Assembly (NCBI GenBank): GCA_020848015.1
Contig: JADLBA010000092.1
Location: 1-7,724, forward strand
Length of the DNA stretch: 7,724 nucleotides
DNA from: Crocinitomicaceae bacterium
GTDB taxonomy: Bacteria > Bacteroidota > Bacteroidia > Flavobacteriales_D > Sanyastnellaceae
Direction of reading: 5' to 3'
Shown piece after piece: positions 1 through 5,996 of the stretch. The stretch's first letter is position 1. Every line of letters starts with the position of its first letter. Below the pieces are notes generated by a model. The model had not been told where the DNA came from. It saw nothing but the letters and a program-made list of their open reading frames with translations, and did not search any database. A program made the translations under genes and the position numbers.

Positions 1-1074
1 ATATACAAACTGGTAGGTTCCAGGCCCCCAACCGAACAATGGTCTTTCTTTGAACATTTCAATTGCACAGTGCCACCGGTTCAGACGTTCGAGGTTTGAA
101 GCATCAGAAGAAACGTTGGAAATAGAGCCGACATGTTCCTCCAACTTATCACTGCTTTCTTGTTTATTGCGCGAAAGACTTATCTGTATATCATCCCATC
201 CTAAATACAAAAGACTTCCTGCTGTAAGGCAGGCAATCAGCAATGTTCTCAGGCGTATTCGCAGCAACATTACTCCCAGTATGCCACATACTCCTAGCAC
301 GGAAATCCAAGCTGCTCTTGTATAAGATAATATTAAGCCCGTGGTGATGATGAAAAAGGAAATACCGATCAATACCTTCAACAGGAGGTTCATTTTTTTG
401 TGCATAAGCAACCCTAATGCAACAGGGAAATACATGGCTAATACTGCGCCGTAACTAGTATGATCTTTAAATAACGGCTCCATGACCCAGTGTGAGGAGT
501 TTTTGTCAAAGCCATGTTGTGAGTGTCTGATTATGGAGTAAATTACCACTAATACCAATGGGAAAAGATAAAGCAGGAAAAAAGTACGGATTCTCTTAGG
601 ATCTTTGAATATATGTACGGATAGAAAAAAGAAAGCGGCAATGAACCACAAACGTGTTGCAAGATATTTCAGCGATACCAAGGGCATTTCACTGGTTATG
701 CAGGTGAACGACATCCACAGCAGGTAGAGGTAAATGACATAAGAAACGGGATGCCTGAAAATGCGAGGGTCAATACTTTTTCCCGAGATCAGTTTGAAAA
801 TAAAAAGTATCAGGATACCAAACAGCAATGGCTCCGTCGGAAGTGCCATTCCGATTCCTCCGAGCTTCATCTCTTCGAGGTTGATCGAAAGCGGGGTGCA
901 GAAGACAACGAAAAACAGAACATATTCTAATTTGAAAAATACCGCCCATAAGACGAGTATGGCGAAAGGGAGAAGAGCAATGTAGTAGAATTCAAAAAAA
1001 ATACATACAGCCAAAGCGGCGAGATAGGTTCCCGATGTGAGATATAACCACCTGTTCAATGAAAGGTTGGGCAT
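1..1074 (-). CDS. O-antigen polymerase/ligase family membrane protein (Wzy-like), 3' end outside window
   Basis: The frame is open for 358 codons from an ATG at 1074 to the window edge, so the C-terminus is missing. The protein is very hydrophobic, with about ten likely membrane segments between residues 12 and 292. Hallmarks of the O-antigen ligase/polymerase family (Wzy_C-like) are visible: a PTEPL motif near 79-83, FKDHTSYGA near 202-210, SYTRAAW near 250-256, and LNRW...MFKERPLFGWGPGTYQ near 331-355. The stretch after residue 293 is polar and probably forms the large periplasmic loop seen in this family. Members join or transfer lipid-linked glycan repeat units on the periplasmic face of the inner membrane. 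It starts 12 bases after the chain-length regulator stop codon, with an A-rich leader and no Shine-Dalgarno. Its position beside Wzx- and Wzz-type genes favours polymerase over ligase, but sequence alone does not separate the two. Confidence 0.88.
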   Translation of the reverse strand, partial: MPNLSLNRWLYLTSGTYLAALAVCIFFEFYYIALLPFAILVLWAVFFKLEYVLFFVVFCTPLSINLEEMKLGGIGMALPTEPLLFGILILFIFKLISGKSIDPRIFRHPVSYVIYLYLLWMSFTCITSEMPLVSLKYLATRLWFIAAFFFLSVHIFKDPKRIRTFFLLYLFPLVLVVIYSIIRHSQHGFDKNSSHWVMEPLFKDHTSYGAVLAMYFPVALGLLMHKKMNLLLKVLIGISFFIITTGLILSYTRAAWISVLGVCGILGVMLLRIRLRTLLIACLTAGSLLYLGWDDIQISLSRNKQESSDKLEEHVGSISNVSSDASNLERLNRWHCAIEMFKERPLFGWGPGTYQFVY

Positions 1075-1086
1075 ATTCAGTGTTTT

Positions 1087-2115
1087 TTAGAGGCGGCCTT
1101 CTTCGCGAAGACGATTGATATTTTCCCAGACGAGCAGGAATATCACCGTAAACACAAATGCTGAAGCTGTACTCATTGCTACTATAAGCCAGCGAATCGG
1201 GTATGATTTTTTATCTGCCGCGGTAGCCGAATCCATCAGAAATTTTGATGGCAAGTTGGACTCCACATCAATCTTCATCAGATCGTACAGTCTTTTTAAT
1301 ACCTCCATCTTTTCGTATCCTGCGGTAATACTTGACTCAAGCTTTTTGAAAAGTGTTCCGTACTTTGAAAGGAAGTCCATTTGCTCTTTGATCTTTTGTG
1401 CCCGGTCGGGATGACCATCAATGATCGCTTTTCCGAACTGCTCAGTAAGTGCAGCTATCTGGTCTTCATAACTGTAAACTCCCATTTCTTGCAGTACCTT
1501 CATGGAGTCTTCCATCGAACGAAGTTCAGCCTGAAGGTTGTTCAGCGAAGTTTCTGAATAGTGGAAGGCCATCAAGGCTCGTTCACTGCGCATTTTATTA
1601 CTGACTGTATCAGCGTATGAACCTATATCATTTGCAATTTTCATAGCCTGTTCCGGATTTTCGTCGAGCACGGAAACTTCGATTGATCCGAACTTGGTAA
1701 GACGTGCACTGATATTGTCGTTGTATTCTTTTGCGATCAATGTATTGGCACCTTTGGAATCGCGAGGTATGTCGTACCATTTCCACAAGTCGTACTTTTC
1801 GATGACCTGGTTCCTTATTTGATCCGAGTTGATGAGTTGGAGCAGTCGTTCCGCATCCTCTTCTTCACCGTAGGCGAGAACATCTTCTTTTTTTACATCT
1901 TCAAGTAATTGTTCGCCGAAGGAATGCTGTTGTGTGGCAAACATGATCACGGTGCTTTTGTATTTTTCCTTGATGAGAAGCGAAACTCCGGCAGATAAGA
2001 CGGCAGTGAGACAACAGATGATCATTATCGGTTTCCTTTTTTTATACAAAAGGATAAGCAGATTCGATGATTCCAGTGATAGATGGGCGTTGTTTTCCAG
2101 ATGTTCAGAAGGCAT
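1087..2115 (-). CDS. Wzz-type polysaccharide chain-length regulator (polysaccharide co-polymerase)
   Basis: This 342-residue protein has the two-membrane-helix layout of the Wzz/PCP family. A short cytoplasmic N-terminus leads to helix 1 at about 30-48. A long periplasmic region (49-305) follows, with heptad-like helical stretches around 178-215 and 220-285. Helix 2 lies at about 307-330, introduced by SYPIRW, which resembles the proline-containing motif of the family. The acidic patch GEEEDAERLLQLINSDQI (83-100) recalls Bacteroidota Wzz-like proteins as I know them. After helix 2 only about 12 residues remain, so there is no fused tyrosine kinase domain and no Walker motif. Family members oligomerise in the inner membrane and set the modal length of the polymer made by Wzy. 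An in-frame TAG two codons upstream makes this the most upstream possible ATG. It lies between flippase and polymerase genes, as expected for its role. Confidence 0.87.
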   Translation of the reverse strand: MPSEHLENNAHLSLESSNLLILLYKKRKPIMIICCLTAVLSAGVSLLIKEKYKSTVIMFATQQHSFGEQLLEDVKKEDVLAYGEEEDAERLLQLINSDQIRNQVIEKYDLWKWYDIPRDSKGANTLIAKEYNDNISARLTKFGSIEVSVLDENPEQAMKIANDIGSYADTVSNKMRSERALMAFHYSETSLNNLQAELRSMEDSMKVLQEMGVYSYEDQIAALTEQFGKAIIDGHPDRAQKIKEQMDFLSKYGTLFKKLESSITAGYEKMEVLKRLYDLMKIDVESNLPSKFLMDSATAADKKSYPIRWLIVAMSTASAFVFTVIFLLVWENINRLREEGRL

Positions 2116-2135
2116 AGGCTATTGGGTTGGGGCCT

Positions 2136-2143
2136 CAAATGTA
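2136..2143 (-). promoter_or_regulatory. Possible internal -7 promoter box (TACATTTG) before the Wzz-type gene
   Basis: Read on the minus strand, the gap between the flippase stop and the chain-length regulator start contains TACATTTG, a perfect match to the Bacteroidota -7 consensus TAnnTTTG. It ends 20 bases before the ATG at 2115. The nearest upstream TTG (2172-2170) is 26 bases away, longer than the usual spacing of about 19, so the -33 element is weak. It could give the Wzz- and Wzy-type genes transcription independent of the flippase. Confidence 0.35.
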
Positions 2144-2151
2144 GTACTAAC

Positions 2152-3600
2152 TCACTCTCCTGATCTCACCAACTGGATGAACCGTTTGAGGTCGAGCATT
2201 CTGGTAAGCAGTGCGAGCACGAGTGAGGCGGCGATAAAAACTGCGATTGAATACGTTAGATGCCCACTATTTATTGCGGGAGAATGGTAAATCATTCCGG
2301 CAATTAATGCTACTCCGGTGGTGAATAAAGTCATCTGCAGCGGGACAAACCCTGTTTTTATCCTGAATATTTTTAGTACTAGTATTACCTGCCCCGCGAG
2401 GATCAGGCATTGGGTAATGGCATTAGAGAGAGCTGCTCCCCAAGCTCCCCATTGAGGAATCAGCAGGCCATTCAATAGGATATTGATCAGCATTCCTGCG
2501 CCCACCACATAGATCATCGGGCGCATATTTCCACGGGCAGTTAATAGGGTGCCGAATATATATTGAAGTGAAAATCCGGCACAGCCGATCATCAGCAGTG
2601 TGAATGCATCTGCTGCTTCGGATGTGTGATGGTCATAAAAGAGAGAGATGATTTCGCGGCTCCAAAATACACAGGTAATACAGATGATCCACGCACCGAC
2701 GAGCATCAGTTTCGAGGCGAGAATCAGCAGGGGAGATATTTCTTCCCCACGCCGAATCATGCCTGAAAAAATCGGGAGCAATAAAACAGCGAATAGATAG
2801 GCGATCATATTGAATGCTTCAAAAAAGCGAAACCCCATTGCATAGATGCCTGCCTCCGTTGCGCCCGAAATTCGTTCCAGCATTACACTATCTATGCGGT
2901 AGGCGATCATTGAAACAAAGATCAGCAGAGCATACGGGAATCTCTGTTTCAGCAATGCCCTGCTGAATGGGATATCGAGCCATAGCCGGAAGTTCTTTGT
3001 TTTCCGGAACACAAAAATGAAAGCCACGATCAATGAAACTGAAAGCGAAAATGTCTGACCCCAAATTAGCCATGAAATACGGAAAGTTCCACTGGAGCCC
3101 CACCCTCCCCAGAGTAGAAGACTCATGTGAAGAGTAAGAATAACCCGATCCAAAACGGAAATAAAACTATCCTGCCTGAACAGATGCATTCCCGCGAGAT
3201 TAGAACGCAGATAAAGGATAGACAATTGTATTACCTGGTTCAGGCTGAGTACTGAAAGCACTAACATTTGCCCGGTTGTGTATTTCAGTGACATACCAGA
3301 TATAGCTACTACTATGAAGTAGATCAGCGCGAGAAGGAGTCGGAGGGTGATGATTTTTGGAAATTGTTTTTGGAATAAAAAACGGTGCTGGGCAATATTC
3401 CTTGTATTCCAGTTGGTAGTACCTAAGTCAGGAAGAATATTGAGCAGGAACGAGAAATTGATCAGTGCGAAATAGCTTCCAAAAACATCCGCTCCGACGC
3501 GATTTTGAATTTCGGCCTCCACACCGAGTACATAGAAAGGCTTCACCAGTAGATTCAGGGCGAGAAGGAGGACTAAATTCGAGACAAAAGTTTTCCGCAT
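2152..3600 (-). CDS. Wzx-type polysaccharide flippase (MOP/MATE-like superfamily)
   Basis: This 482-residue protein is hydrophobic throughout, with about 12 to 14 likely membrane helices (for example 7-26, 86-103, 110-131, 174-198, 258-280, 293-314, 361-381, 387-411, 450-467). The length is typical of Wzx and polysaccharide biosynthesis proteins. Recognisable family stretches are YRIDSVMLERISG followed by EAGIYAMGFRFFEAFN (234-264), with a LLLPIFSGM helix end (273-281), and GNMRPMIYVVGAGMLINIL followed by IPQWGAWGAALSNAITQ (357-397). Such proteins move undecaprenyl-linked oligosaccharide repeat units from the cytoplasmic to the periplasmic face of the inner membrane. It is the first visible gene of a leftward cluster with Wzz- and Wzy-type genes, which supports flippase over multidrug efflux. 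The N-terminus MRKTFVSNLVLLL runs straight into helix 1, so the ATG at 3600 is plausible. The substrate cannot be read from the sequence. Confidence 0.88.
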   Translation of the reverse strand: MRKTFVSNLVLLLALNLLVKPFYVLGVEAEIQNRVGADVFGSYFALINFSFLLNILPDLGTTNWNTRNIAQHRFLFQKQFPKIITLRLLLALIYFIVVAISGMSLKYTTGQMLVLSVLSLNQVIQLSILYLRSNLAGMHLFRQDSFISVLDRVILTLHMSLLLWGGWGSSGTFRISWLIWGQTFSLSVSLIVAFIFVFRKTKNFRLWLDIPFSRALLKQRFPYALLIFVSMIAYRIDSVMLERISGATEAGIYAMGFRFFEAFNMIAYLFAVLLLPIFSGMIRRGEEISPLLILASKLMLVGAWIICITCVFWSREIISLFYDHHTSEAADAFTLLMIGCAGFSLQYIFGTLLTARGNMRPMIYVVGAGMLINILLNGLLIPQWGAWGAALSNAITQCLILAGQVILVLKIFRIKTGFVPLQMTLFTTGVALIAGMIYHSPAINSGHLTYSIAVFIAASLVLALLTRMLDLKRFIQLVRSGE

Positions 3601-3607
3601 CGGCGGG

Positions 3608-3615
3608 TAAAGATA
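3608..3615 (-). promoter_or_regulatory. Weak candidate -7 box (TATCTTTA) for the flippase operon
   Basis: On the minus strand TATCTTTA matches TAnnTTTG except for the last base. It ends 7 bases before the flippase ATG, so it would produce a nearly leaderless transcript. I see no TTG at the expected upstream distance. No perfect -7 box was found on this strand in the 317-base region, so the true promoter may be non-consensus or elsewhere. Confidence 0.18.
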
Positions 3616-3884
3616 CCTATTGCTGCTACAGAACTGTTAATAGCGGGCAATTGGTGAGGTAGAGCTCGGTGCATTAACCATAAAGGCTAAATATTCCTGT
3701 CTTTTGCGATAGCCGCAATGCGATCATTTCATTATAACCCTGAATAATTGATAGAGAGCTTCATATCCGGAGAAAAAGGACACTCAAATGACTGTTGATC
3801 TGGGGCTATTTGATGATAAATGGAGAGAAAGAGGGATTGTGAAAGAAACTTTCCTAAACATTTTTTCAAACCCAAGCAAACAAC

Positions 3885-3892
3885 TACTTTTG
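3885..3892 (+). promoter_or_regulatory. -7 promoter box (TACTTTTG) for atpDC
   Basis: TACTTTTG matches the Bacteroidota primary sigma factor -7 consensus TAnnTTTG exactly and ends 25 bases before the atpD ATG. That would give a 5' leader of roughly 20 bases. The -33 region is a T-run (3861-3866) rather than a clean TTG. The leader between box and start is A-rich (GAAAATCAAAACC), as is usual for genes of this phylum translated without a Shine-Dalgarno sequence. Confidence 0.55.
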
Positions 3893-3917
3893 CCGCCGAA
3901 AATCAAAACCGCTTAGC

Positions 3918-5426
3918 ATGTCTCAAAACATTGGTAAAGTAGCTCAAATCATTGGTCCGGTGGTGGACGTTACCTTCCCGGCAGGTCAAAAACTGCCGAA
4001 TATTCTCGATGCATTGGTTGTAAAACGTCCCGATGGGCAGAACCTCATTCTTGAGTGTCAACAACACATTGGTGAGGATACTGTGAGGGCCATTGCTATG
4101 GATGCTACCGAAGGTCTGCGCCGCGGTGCAGAAGTACACTCCAAAGGACAGAGTATTACGATGCCTACCGGCGATCAGATCAAAGGACGACTTTTCAATG
4201 TGATCGGAACTGCGATTGACGGAATAGGTGAGGTGAGCAACGAAGGCGGATATCCTATTCACCGCAGCGCTCCAAAATACGAAGACCTTTCTACTTCGTC
4301 GGAAGTTCTTTTTACGGGGATCAAAGTAATTGACCTGATTGAACCTTATGCAAAGGGAGGTAAGATAGGACTGTTTGGTGGTGCCGGAGTGGGAAAGACA
4401 GTATTGATCATGGAATTGATTAATAACATCGCAAAAGCCTACACAGGTTTGTCGGTGTTTGCAGGAGTGGGAGAGCGTACACGCGAAGGAAATGACCTTC
4501 TGCGCGAGATGATTGAGTCGGGTGTAATCAAATACGGCGAAGCTTTTACGCACGGAATGGAAAAGGGCGACTGGGATGTTGCTAAAGTTGATAAGAAAGC
4601 GTTGGCTGATAGCCAGGCTACACTGGTTTTTGGGCAGATGAACGAACCTCCCGGAGCACGCGCCCGTGTGGCTCTTTCGGGTCTTACTGTTGCTGAGTAC
4701 TTCCGCGATGGCGACGGACAGTCGGGAGGACGCGATATTCTTTTCTTTATTGATAATATTTTTCGCTTTACACAGGCAGGCTCTGAAGTGTCTGCCCTGC
4801 TAGGCCGTATGCCTTCTGCGGTAGGTTATCAACCGACATTAGCTACTGAGATGGGAGCCATGCAGGAACGCATCACTTCTACCAAGCGCGGGTCTATCAC
4901 TTCCGTTCAGGCTGTGTATGTACCTGCGGATGACCTTACCGACCCTGCACCGGCCACGACTTTTGCCCACCTTGATGCTACAACAGTTTTGAGCCGTAAG
5001 ATATCTGAACTGGGCATTTACCCTGCTGTTGACCCACTCGACTCTACTTCGCGAATCCTCACTCCAGGCATTGTTGGAGAAGAGCACTACAAATGTGCAC
5101 AACGTGTAAAACTGATCCTGCAACGTTACAAAGAACTTCAGGATATTATCGCGATTCTCGGAATGGATGAACTTTCAGAAGATGATAAACTCTCTGTTTA
5201 TCGTGCCCGCAAAGTCCAGCGTTTCCTTTCCCAACCTTTCCACGTGGCCGAGCAGTTCACCGGTATTCCGGGTGTACTCGTTCCGATTGAAGAGACTATC
5301 AAAGGCTTCAATATGATTATGGACGGTGCCTGTGATGAGTATCCGGAAGCGGCGTTTAACCTAAAAGGAACCATTGAAGAAGCAATTGAAGCAGGTAAAA
5401 AAATGCTTGCACAGGCGGCAAAATAA
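3918..5426 (+). CDS. atpD: F1F0 ATP synthase subunit beta
   Basis: This 502-residue catalytic subunit of the F1 head makes ATP from ADP and phosphate, driven by rotation of the gamma subunit. Visible landmarks are the N-terminal beta-barrel start GKVAQIIGPVVDVTFP (6-21), the Walker A loop GGAGVGKT (154-161), GERTREGND with the catalytic glutamate at 186, and Walker B LFFIDN with Asp279. Also present are the ALLGRMPSAVGYQPTLA stretch (293-309), the adenine-contacting tyrosine in GIYPAVDPL (Tyr368) and a DELSEDD version of the DELSEED lever (417-423). It is about 40 residues longer than the E. coli protein. Most of the extra length is an insertion of about 27 residues after GVIKYGE (roughly 205-231), plus about 5 residues near GDGQSGG. 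Such insertions fit Bacteroidota beta subunits. All key residues are intact. It is followed 26 bases later by atpC and is probably cotranscribed from the box at 3885. Confidence 0.99.
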   Translation: MSQNIGKVAQIIGPVVDVTFPAGQKLPNILDALVVKRPDGQNLILECQQHIGEDTVRAIAMDATEGLRRGAEVHSKGQSITMPTGDQIKGRLFNVIGTAIDGIGEVSNEGGYPIHRSAPKYEDLSTSSEVLFTGIKVIDLIEPYAKGGKIGLFGGAGVGKTVLIMELINNIAKAYTGLSVFAGVGERTREGNDLLREMIESGVIKYGEAFTHGMEKGDWDVAKVDKKALADSQATLVFGQMNEPPGARARVALSGLTVAEYFRDGDGQSGGRDILFFIDNIFRFTQAGSEVSALLGRMPSAVGYQPTLATEMGAMQERITSTKRGSITSVQAVYVPADDLTDPAPATTFAHLDATTVLSRKISELGIYPAVDPLDSTSRILTPGIVGEEHYKCAQRVKLILQRYKELQDIIAILGMDELSEDDKLSVYRARKVQRFLSQPFHVAEQFTGIPGVLVPIEETIKGFNMIMDGACDEYPEAAFNLKGTIEEAIEAGKKMLAQAAK

Positions 5427-5452
5427 TTGTTCGGTAATTAAGAAAATAATTC

Positions 5453-5686
5453 ATGCGCGTTGAGATCATCACTCCGGAAAAAACTCTTTTTGAGGGAGAG
5501 GCATCATTTGTTTACCTGCCTGGTAGCGATGGAAGTCTGGGGGTTTTAAATAATCATGCACCGCTGATATCGAGTCTTAAGAAAGGGGCGATAAGAGTGA
5601 AAGAAGGTTCGGTAGAACATACGTTTCAAGTGAAAGGCGGTACAGTCGAAGTGCTGAGTAACAAGGTGATCATTCTCGCTGAGTAA
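5453..5686 (+). CDS. atpC: F1F0 ATP synthase subunit epsilon, short form without C-terminal helical domain
   Basis: This 77-residue protein is the epsilon subunit of the F1 central stalk, which couples gamma to the c-ring. It covers the N-terminal beta-sandwich: MRVEIITPEKTLFEGEA at the start, GSDGSLGVLNNHAPLISSLKKG (24-45) as the family signature, and a final strand VEVLSNKVIILAE. E. coli epsilon has about 139 residues, with two C-terminal helices that can inhibit ATP hydrolysis. Here the protein stops at TAA exactly where those helices would begin. Short epsilon proteins are known in Bacteroidota, so this is probably natural rather than a truncation. The A/T-rich leader AATTAAGAAAATAATTC lacks a Shine-Dalgarno sequence. 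A strong terminator 20 bases downstream closes the atpDC unit. No alpha, gamma, delta, a, b or c subunit genes lie in the window. Confidence 0.96.
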   Translation: MRVEIITPEKTLFEGEASFVYLPGSDGSLGVLNNHAPLISSLKKGAIRVKEGSVEHTFQVKGGTVEVLSNKVIILAE

Positions 5687-5706
5687 AATGTTTAAAATAA
5701 AAATGG

Positions 5707-5734
5707 AAGGTCATCCGGATGGGTGACCTTTTTT
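5707..5734 (+). terminator. Intrinsic terminator of atpDC
   Basis: AAGGTCATCC (5707-5716) and GGGTGACCTT (5721-5730) form a 10-bp stem with a single U-G wobble and a GGAT loop. The stem is followed directly by TTTT, making a T-run of six with the end of the stem. It begins 20 bases after the atpC stop, the expected place for a rho-independent terminator. Confidence 0.88.
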
Positions 5735-5799
5735 CTATACTGGACATTGGGTGCCTGACGCAGTAGATTATAACTTGAAATAGCGTACACCGCAGAGGG

Positions 5800-5827
5800 C
5801 TTGTTTATGTTCGATTACATAAGCAAG
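5800..5827. repeat. Inverted repeat / hairpin without T-tract
   Basis: CTTGTTTATGT (5800-5810) pairs with ACATAAGCAAG (5817-5827) over 11 bp with one G-T wobble, around a TCGATT loop. No T-run follows on the plus strand (TATAATCTTAAG), so it does not look like a terminator. It sits after the atpC terminator and about 145 bases before the next promoter box. It could be an operator, an RNA structure or part of a dispersed repeat; nothing here decides between these. Confidence 0.5.
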
Positions 5828-5970
5828 TATAATCTTAAGAACCATCACCATAAATGACATTCCTATTTTATGGAAATAAATTCTTCCGAACTATTTGCCG
5901 ATGATATCGTAAAAAGGTTGTTCTGCATGGAAGGTTTGCAACCGGCGGGCTACTTTGTCCGTCTTAATTG

Positions 5971-5978
5971 TACTTTTG
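5971..5978 (+). promoter_or_regulatory. -7 promoter box (TACTTTTG) for the surface protein gene
   Basis: This is a perfect TAnnTTTG match, identical base for base to the box before atpD, and it ends 18 bases before the chosen ATG at 5997. The nearest TTG upstream (5955-5957) is only 13 bases away, short for a -33 element. A near-copy, TACTTTG, lies exactly 20 bases upstream at 5951-5957. Confidence 0.5.
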
Positions 5979-5996
5979 AAGCGCGGAATTGATGCA

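Larger units (their letters stand above)
3601..3917. other. Divergent intergenic region between the flippase gene and atpD
   Basis: These 317 bases separate two divergent genes and must hold promoters for both directions. A good -7 box for atpD lies near its right end and a weaker one for the flippase at its left end. A small perfect inverted repeat, TTGCG-5 nt-CGCAA (3704-3718), is the only hairpin I noted and is too short to interpret. A 42-codon plus-strand frame (3788-3916) ends just before atpD, but I do not call it a gene. I saw no tRNA, repeat array or mobile element remnant. Confidence 0.7.
5687..5996. other. Intergenic region between atpC and the surface protein gene
   Basis: These 310 bases hold the atpC terminator on the left, an 11-bp hairpin of unknown role in the middle and a promoter box on the right. 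A 40-codon plus-strand frame (5870-5992) has no recognisable similarity and contains the promoter box, so I do not call it. I see no tRNA or other structured RNA. Confidence 0.65.

Noticed and set aside
50..985. Plus-strand open frames at 50-325 and 761-985
   Set aside because: Both lie opposite the Wzy-type gene, whose reading frame is open throughout 1-1074 and has clear family motifs and membrane segments.
3788..3916. A 42-codon plus-strand frame (begins MTVDLGLFDDKW) ending one base before the atpD ATG
   Set aside because: It has no recognisable motif, and the likely atpD promoter lies inside it, so it would be transcribed only from an unseen upstream promoter. Chance open frames of this length are common. 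Conservation in relatives would change this view.
3903..4553. A 216-codon open frame on the minus strand opposite atpD
   Set aside because: It is antisense to the fully conserved beta subunit, and its Ser/Phe/His-rich composition is what reverse-reading of that gene gives. It has no domain signal. The shorter antisense frame at 4839-5123 is rejected for the same reason.
5453..5686. Treating the short atpC as a broken gene
   Set aside because: The beta-sandwich domain is complete, the stop falls at the domain boundary, a terminator follows directly, and short epsilon subunits are known in this phylum.
5870..5992. A 40-codon plus-strand frame (begins MEINSSELFADDIVKR) before the surface protein gene
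   Set aside because: It has no recognisable family, no promoter box upstream of it, and it contains the -7 box of the next gene. It is probably chance.
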